This document shows positions 60,348 through 64,000 of a stretch of 64,000 nt of DNA, one piece after another (the first letter of the stretch is position 1; every line of letters starts with the position of its first letter). The stretch covers positions 6,781,922-6,845,921 of the forward strand of contig NC_057019.1 of NCBI RefSeq assembly GCF_000002595.2, read 5' to 3'. Position numbers and translations under genes: made by a program. A model generated the notes under the pieces. It saw only the letters and a program-made list of their open reading frames with translations, searched no databases and had not been told where the DNA came from. The stretch comes from Chlamydomonas reinhardtii. Taxonomy: Eukaryota > Chlorophyta > Chlorophyceae > Chlamydomonadales > Chlamydomonadaceae.

Positions 60348-61080
60348 CGCCTCAGTGGGCGGCCAGTGACGGTGCTGGAGACAGTGCGTACCAGGCATGA
60401 GGATGAGGGGATGACGTCGCATGTGAAACGAGTAGGACGCAATGTGCACGTGCTTTGGGCGAAGGACGAGTCACGCGTGGACGACGCGCACGGGCATCCG
60501 GCCGATGCCAGAGCGCAGGGATAACAATGATGAGTCCCCTTGGGGCAGGAATGCAAGACGCTAGCAATCAGGCAGTGATACCGTTTTGTGTGAGCCGTGT
60601 GCGGTTGCCGGACTAACGGTAACTGGGTGGAAACATGCCAAACGCAAGAGCTGTTGTCTCCATATGGAATTATGGATGGTGAGTGGCTGATTGGGGCATT
60701 GGGTAGCAGGACAGACTTACAGTGTGCGGCTGGCATGTTGCTGGGCATCTTGCCAGAGAGAGCGAGAGTGGATGACTGGACGGTGCACCTTTGTGTGAAA
60801 CTGTTTGCTGGAGCGGGTACTAGGCAGCAACTGGAAGGAGTATTGGGACATTGTGTGGGATCGTGATGGGGAGCACCGAGCATTGATTACGATTAATTCC
60901 CACGAGGACCGTGTCTTAGTGCTGCTTGCTGCCGGCCAGCGCAGTTGGCACTTCGCTTCAACACCAGCACACGGTACTTGTTAATGGGGATCGTATCACC
61001 ATGGGCACACATGTGGGCGTCCGGCACTCCGGCAGGCACCCCTGCCCGCCACCCACACGACACTACCGAACTCGTTTTCC
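60348..61080. other. 3' flank of the giant gene
   Basis: This contains the 3' untranslated region of the giant gene and sequence leading into the Fanzor-like fragment. No TGTAA is seen on the plus strand. A frame at 60597-60866 has no family features. Confidence 0.4.
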
Positions 61081-61189
61081 ATGCGCTGCCTGCAGGCGGT
61101 CGTACCATGGGGGGGCTTAAGTGCTCACCAAGTCCAAGTGTGCAACCACTGCGGGACGGTGTGGGTGAGTCCACTTTGTGGGCGGGCGG

Positions 61190-61335
61190 CTGGCTGGGCG
61201 ATGGATGGGTGGCTGGGTGGCGGCTCAGTGGGGCTCAGTGGGTGATGGCTGGCTGGGTGACGGCTCAGTGGGGCTCGGTGGGTGATGGCTGGGTGACGGC
61301 TGGGTGACGGCTCAGTCGTGGGCTCAGTGGGACTC
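61190..61335. repeat. Minisatellite in the intron of the Fanzor-like fragment
   Basis: Irregular repeats of GGCTGGGTGACGGCTCAGTG and GGGCTCAGTGGGTGATGGCT fill most of the intron between the two coding blocks. Confidence 0.85.
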
Positions 61336-61448
61336 ACTCACTCTACCCTCCCGACGGTGCAGGGACGTGACGTCAACTCCGCAACCAACATCCGGCACGC
61401 GCTGGTGGAGATGCTGCTGGGGCACAAGCGACCTGCATCGCTGCAGAC

Positions 61449-61552
61449 TGGCGGCGGCGGTGGCAGCGGCGGCGGCGGCAGCGGCGGCAGCGGCGGCGGC
61501 GGCAGCGGCGGCGGCGGCAGCGGCGGCGGCGGCAGCGGCAGCAGCGGGGGCG
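61449..61552. repeat. GGC/AGC repeat encoding a Gly4-Ser-like run
   Basis: A tandem of GGCGGCGGCGGCAGC-type units encodes repeated GGGGS in the frame that follows the RDxN motif. It may lie inside the coding sequence or represent expansion after decay. Confidence 0.85.
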
Positions 61553-62313
61553 CGTGCGCGCTCGTGATGGAACATGGCAAGGGGCAGGAAAGCGTAGTCC
61601 CGATGTGTGTGGCTCCCACCCGTGCCCACATAAATGCGTAGCAAGAAGGGACAAGGCATTGGTGCGTCGTTCGCGCGCTGTTACTGTACCGACGGTAGCT
61701 GGCAGGTTGTGTCGATGTTTTGCTGACGCGCATTCCTCACGCTCCGGGCGCCCGGCCAAGGCGATAGCACCACACAGACTCAATGCGACGCCACACCGCG
61801 CGGATAGCATAGCCGATGCGCACCTGCAGGCAGTCGACCGGCGTCCACGGATGAGCTGTGTAGACGAGCACTAGCGTAATGCAACGGCGTGCAGCAAAAC
61901 AATGGCCGGGCGACAGTGTGACAAACAGGGGCAAGAACAAGGCGAAGCAAAGCAGAAGAGGGGCCCGAATGTGTACGACAATTGTGGCGGGCAGGCCGAA
62001 TGCGGTGCAACACGCCAACAACACAACCGGAGGTGAGGAAGCGTTGCTGATGGTGAGGATAGGTGCTGCGACGTTCGGTAGGGGAGCTGTGGCCGCGCAC
62101 TAGTGGGGAGGAAGTTTCCGAGGCGTTGTTTCCGAGGCATTGTTTGTGGCTGATGTTTGTGGCCGATAAAGAAAGAAGTAGAGTTTCGGCTGTGAGCGGC
62201 TGGCGAGGAGAGGCGGGGGCTGTTGCGTTTGGAAGGCGGGCGGAAGGCCGCACACGCCGGGAGTCGGGCAGGCTGTAGATTCCGCTGAAGCTGCGTTTGA
62301 GAAGGGAGCCGAA

Positions 62314-62502
62314 GGGACAGCTGGGGTGGGACAGTTGGTGTGGGACAGCTGGAAGGGACAACTGGAAGGGACTACTGGAAGGGACAGCTGGGAGGGACAG
62401 CTGGGAGGGGACAGCGGATGTGGGACTGCTGCGGTGGGACAGCTGGGGAGAGGCACGGGACAGCTGGGGAGAGGCACGGGACAGCTGGCATGGGACGCTG
62501 GG
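62314..62502. repeat. GGGACAGCTGG minisatellite, about 13 units
   Basis: Units of 13-21 bp begin GGGACAGCTGG or a one-to-two-base variant. Two adjacent longer units carry an added GGAGAGGCAC. The array is imperfect and without a stable frame. Confidence 0.88.
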
Positions 62503-62973
62503 TGGCTGCAGAGGCTGGCAGCGCTGGGGCTGGTACGTTGGTGGGTACTTGGGTACGCGGCTGGCCGGGGCCCGGGGGCGCGTGCGCGCATCTTGGTAGC
62601 GGAGGGGGCGGGAAAGGCCACGTGGAGGAGGAGAGCGCAGCGCCGCCCAAGAAGCGGCGCAAGCGCGCAGGCTGAGGAGCCGGCTGGTGTCTAGGTAGCG
62701 GTCCGCGGTGGGGCATGCGTAGCGGCATGACAAGTAGTGCGGCTGTTGACAACTGTGCTACGTCTGGCTGCGGTTGGCTCTGCTGTGGCATCGCGACTGC
62801 TAGATAGGCACCTGGTTTGGCTATGTGCCTGTGGAAACCGACCCCGGCTATGTCCGGGCGATGAGGTTGTTCGGCCTCAGACTGTGGAGGGGCTCAGCCC
62901 CTTTTCCCGTGACCGGGGAACACTTGTCCATGTCTCAACCTGAAACAAAATTTTATTAAGCCTTTCACATTTA

Positions 62974-62978
62974 TTACA
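62974..62978 (-). terminator. Poly(A) signal TGTAA for SUMO
   Basis: The minus strand reads TGTAA about 320 nt past the SUMO stop codon, in an AT-rich stretch. Confidence 0.6.
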
Positions 62979-63299
62979 TCGTAACAAGGCCCGTCAACCA
63001 CTGGCGCTTGCCGTGCGGCTCACACCCTACAGCGCCCCCAGCAGCCACCACTTGCTCCACCGCCCACAGCAAAGTTCCATCCACAATTACCGACCAGGCC
63101 ACTTGGCCGCAACGCCGTATCCCCTCCACGGAAGCGCAATCCAATCACTCCATGACCGGTGAGGACCATAAACCCGCATTACGGTAGCACCGGCGCAGTC
63201 CTTGCCTCGCCCGCCATAACCGCTTGCTACAGGGATAAGCCTGCTTGCACAGACCCTCCGCGCCAAATCCTCCATTGAGCAGCGGCTCAGTCCATCGCA

Positions 63300-63871
63300 T
63301 CATGCGCAGCTGCAGCCGCCGACCTGCTCGATCACGCAGTCCAGCACATCCCCGTCTTCCATGCTGCGGGCGGCAGGAAATCACAGGAGTGTGTGTGAGG
63401 GGAGGGCCGAACAGCGGGGGTCAATTTCAGATCTGGCAGCTCACCGCCACACAGCACAACGCAGTCGCGCATTACACCCCATCACCCACGCCTGCTCCCT
63501 TCCCTGGGCGAGGCACTTACCCGAGCGCCTCCGGCGTGGAGTCTGGCTTGGCGCGGTTTCCGTCGAACAGGAAGCGCACGGAGGCGGTGTCCACACCCTT
63601 CTTGTTGCAGTAGGCGTTGAACACCTGCATTATCAGGCGCCAAGAAGGCACACATGGTTGGTCAAGGCAGGCTTTGGCGGTAGATGCGAAGAGAGCCTGG
63701 CGGAGCAGCTTGGACTGGAGCTGCAAGCCACAGGTGGCCGCTGCAGGCGACACAAGGCGCCCTCACGCGCTGCGGAGTCCCCCGCACCTTCTCAAGGCGG
63801 GTCTTCATCTTGACCTTGAAGTGCACCTCATTGCCGGTTTGGTCCTTCACCACCAGGTTAATGACGTTCCC
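63300..63871 (-). CDS. SUMO (small ubiquitin-like modifier), 3' part of the gene
   Basis: Three exons join in phase: 63871-63788, 63624-63521 and 63363-63300. They encode GNVINLVVKDQTGNEVHFKV through the beta-grasp fold (KMKTRLEKVFNAYCNKKGVD, SVRFLFDGNRAKPDSTPEAL, MEDGDVLDCVIEQVGG) and a CSCA tail after the Gly-Gly. SUMO is conjugated to lysines of target proteins after a SUMO protease trims it to the Gly-Gly; here the four-residue tail would be removed. The position before Gly-Gly is Val, where most SUMOs have Thr. The first exon with the flexible N-terminus lies beyond the right edge. C. reinhardtii has several SUMO genes and I cannot say which this is. Confidence 0.94.
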
Positions 63872-64000
63872 CTGCGACCGATAGTGAGCCAGCCCCCAAA
63901 GCAATGATCGGGGCAAAATGGCGCCAGCGGTTCTCACTCCCCGATAGAGGGCCTAGAAGCAGACCCGACAGCTTATGACGAGGCGTATAACCATCACTTC
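63872..64000 (-). other. Intron of the SUMO gene at the window edge
   Basis: The stretch upstream of the acceptor at 63871 has no SUMO-like coding sequence, so it is read as intron, with the 5' exon outside the window. Confidence 0.6.

Larger units (their letters stand above)
61081..61641 (+). mobile_element. C-terminal fragment of a TnpB/Fanzor-like RNA-guided nuclease
   Basis: Two blocks splice in phase 0: one ending at 61164 with VCNHCGTVW (donor GTGAGT) and one starting at 61363 with GRDVNSATNI. Together they give C-x2-C-G followed after four residues by RDxNxAxNI. This is the second zinc-finger half and RuvC-III aspartate signature at the C-terminus of IS605 TnpB and its eukaryotic relatives, the Fanzors, which are carried by transposons in green algae. 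ALVEMLLGHKRPASL after it also fits the usual Fanzor ending. A Gly/Ser run follows. The upstream RuvC-I/II parts are not seen in any frame of the preceding 700 bp, so only a remnant is present. The intron contains a minisatellite. Confidence 0.6.
61642..63299. other. Repeat-bearing spacer before SUMO
   Basis: This contains a GGGACAGCTGG minisatellite (62314-62502), a short frame ending in PPKKRRKRAG (62675) and, at the right, the SUMO 3' untranslated region with a minus-strand TGTAA at 62974-62978. The sequence ggggctcagcccc near 62890 resembles the palindromic ends of repeats in this genus. No intact gene is evident. Confidence 0.4.

Noticed and set aside
62314-62502. Regular repeat array considered as a CRISPR array
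   Set aside because: Units are contiguous, variable in length and without spacers, and the genome is eukaryotic.
1-64000. tRNA, rRNA and LTR or capsid-bearing elements
   Set aside because: None were recognised by eye on either strand; a covariance-model or repeat-library search would be needed to exclude degraded copies.

Overview
This is nuclear DNA of a volvocine green alga, almost certainly Chlamydomonas reinhardtii or a very close relative. It is GC-rich, its genes are dense and carry many short GT-AG introns, coding GGC/GCC runs encode long Gly/Ala stretches, and several 3' ends carry the algal poly(A) signal TGTAA. The spliced gamete-fusion gene HAP2 places Arg185, Phe192 and Trp193 at the residue numbers known for the C. 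reinhardtii protein. All gene models below were built by hand by joining open frames at GT/AG sites with matching phase.

Left third (1-20 kb), all on the minus strand: three paralogous Aurora-like kinase genes in tandem. Two look catalytically intact (428-3012 and 4959-8117). The third (10736-13611) is a pseudokinase that has lost the catalytic residues. Between the second and third lie an inverted fragment of a kinase first exon, a 19-bp-arm hairpin and a 91-92 bp minisatellite. Next comes the inner-arm dynein I1 intermediate chain IC140 (WDR63/DNAI3 orthologue).

Middle (20-43 kb): B9D1, a ciliary transition-zone protein, lies head to head with IC140 across 697 bp. It is followed in the same direction by a Golgi pH regulator/GTG family membrane protein and by HAP2. 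A pirin gene converges on HAP2 and appears to have two alternative last exons. An unrecognised 540-residue protein gene diverges from pirin.

Right third (44-64 kb): a putative organelle-targeted protein on minus, a WDR83/MORG1 WD40 scaffold, a giant low-complexity protein of about 3,185 residues, a fragment matching the C-terminal zinc finger of TnpB/Fanzor RNA-guided nucleases embedded in minisatellites, and the 3' end of a SUMO gene that runs off the right edge.

Themes: cilium genes (IC140, B9D1, possibly the Aurora-like kinases), gamete fusion (HAP2) and housekeeping (GPHR, pirin, WDR83, SUMO). The most unusual points are the near-identical conversion tract between two kinases beside a degenerate third copy, the duplicated pirin terminal exon, and the Fanzor-like remnant.
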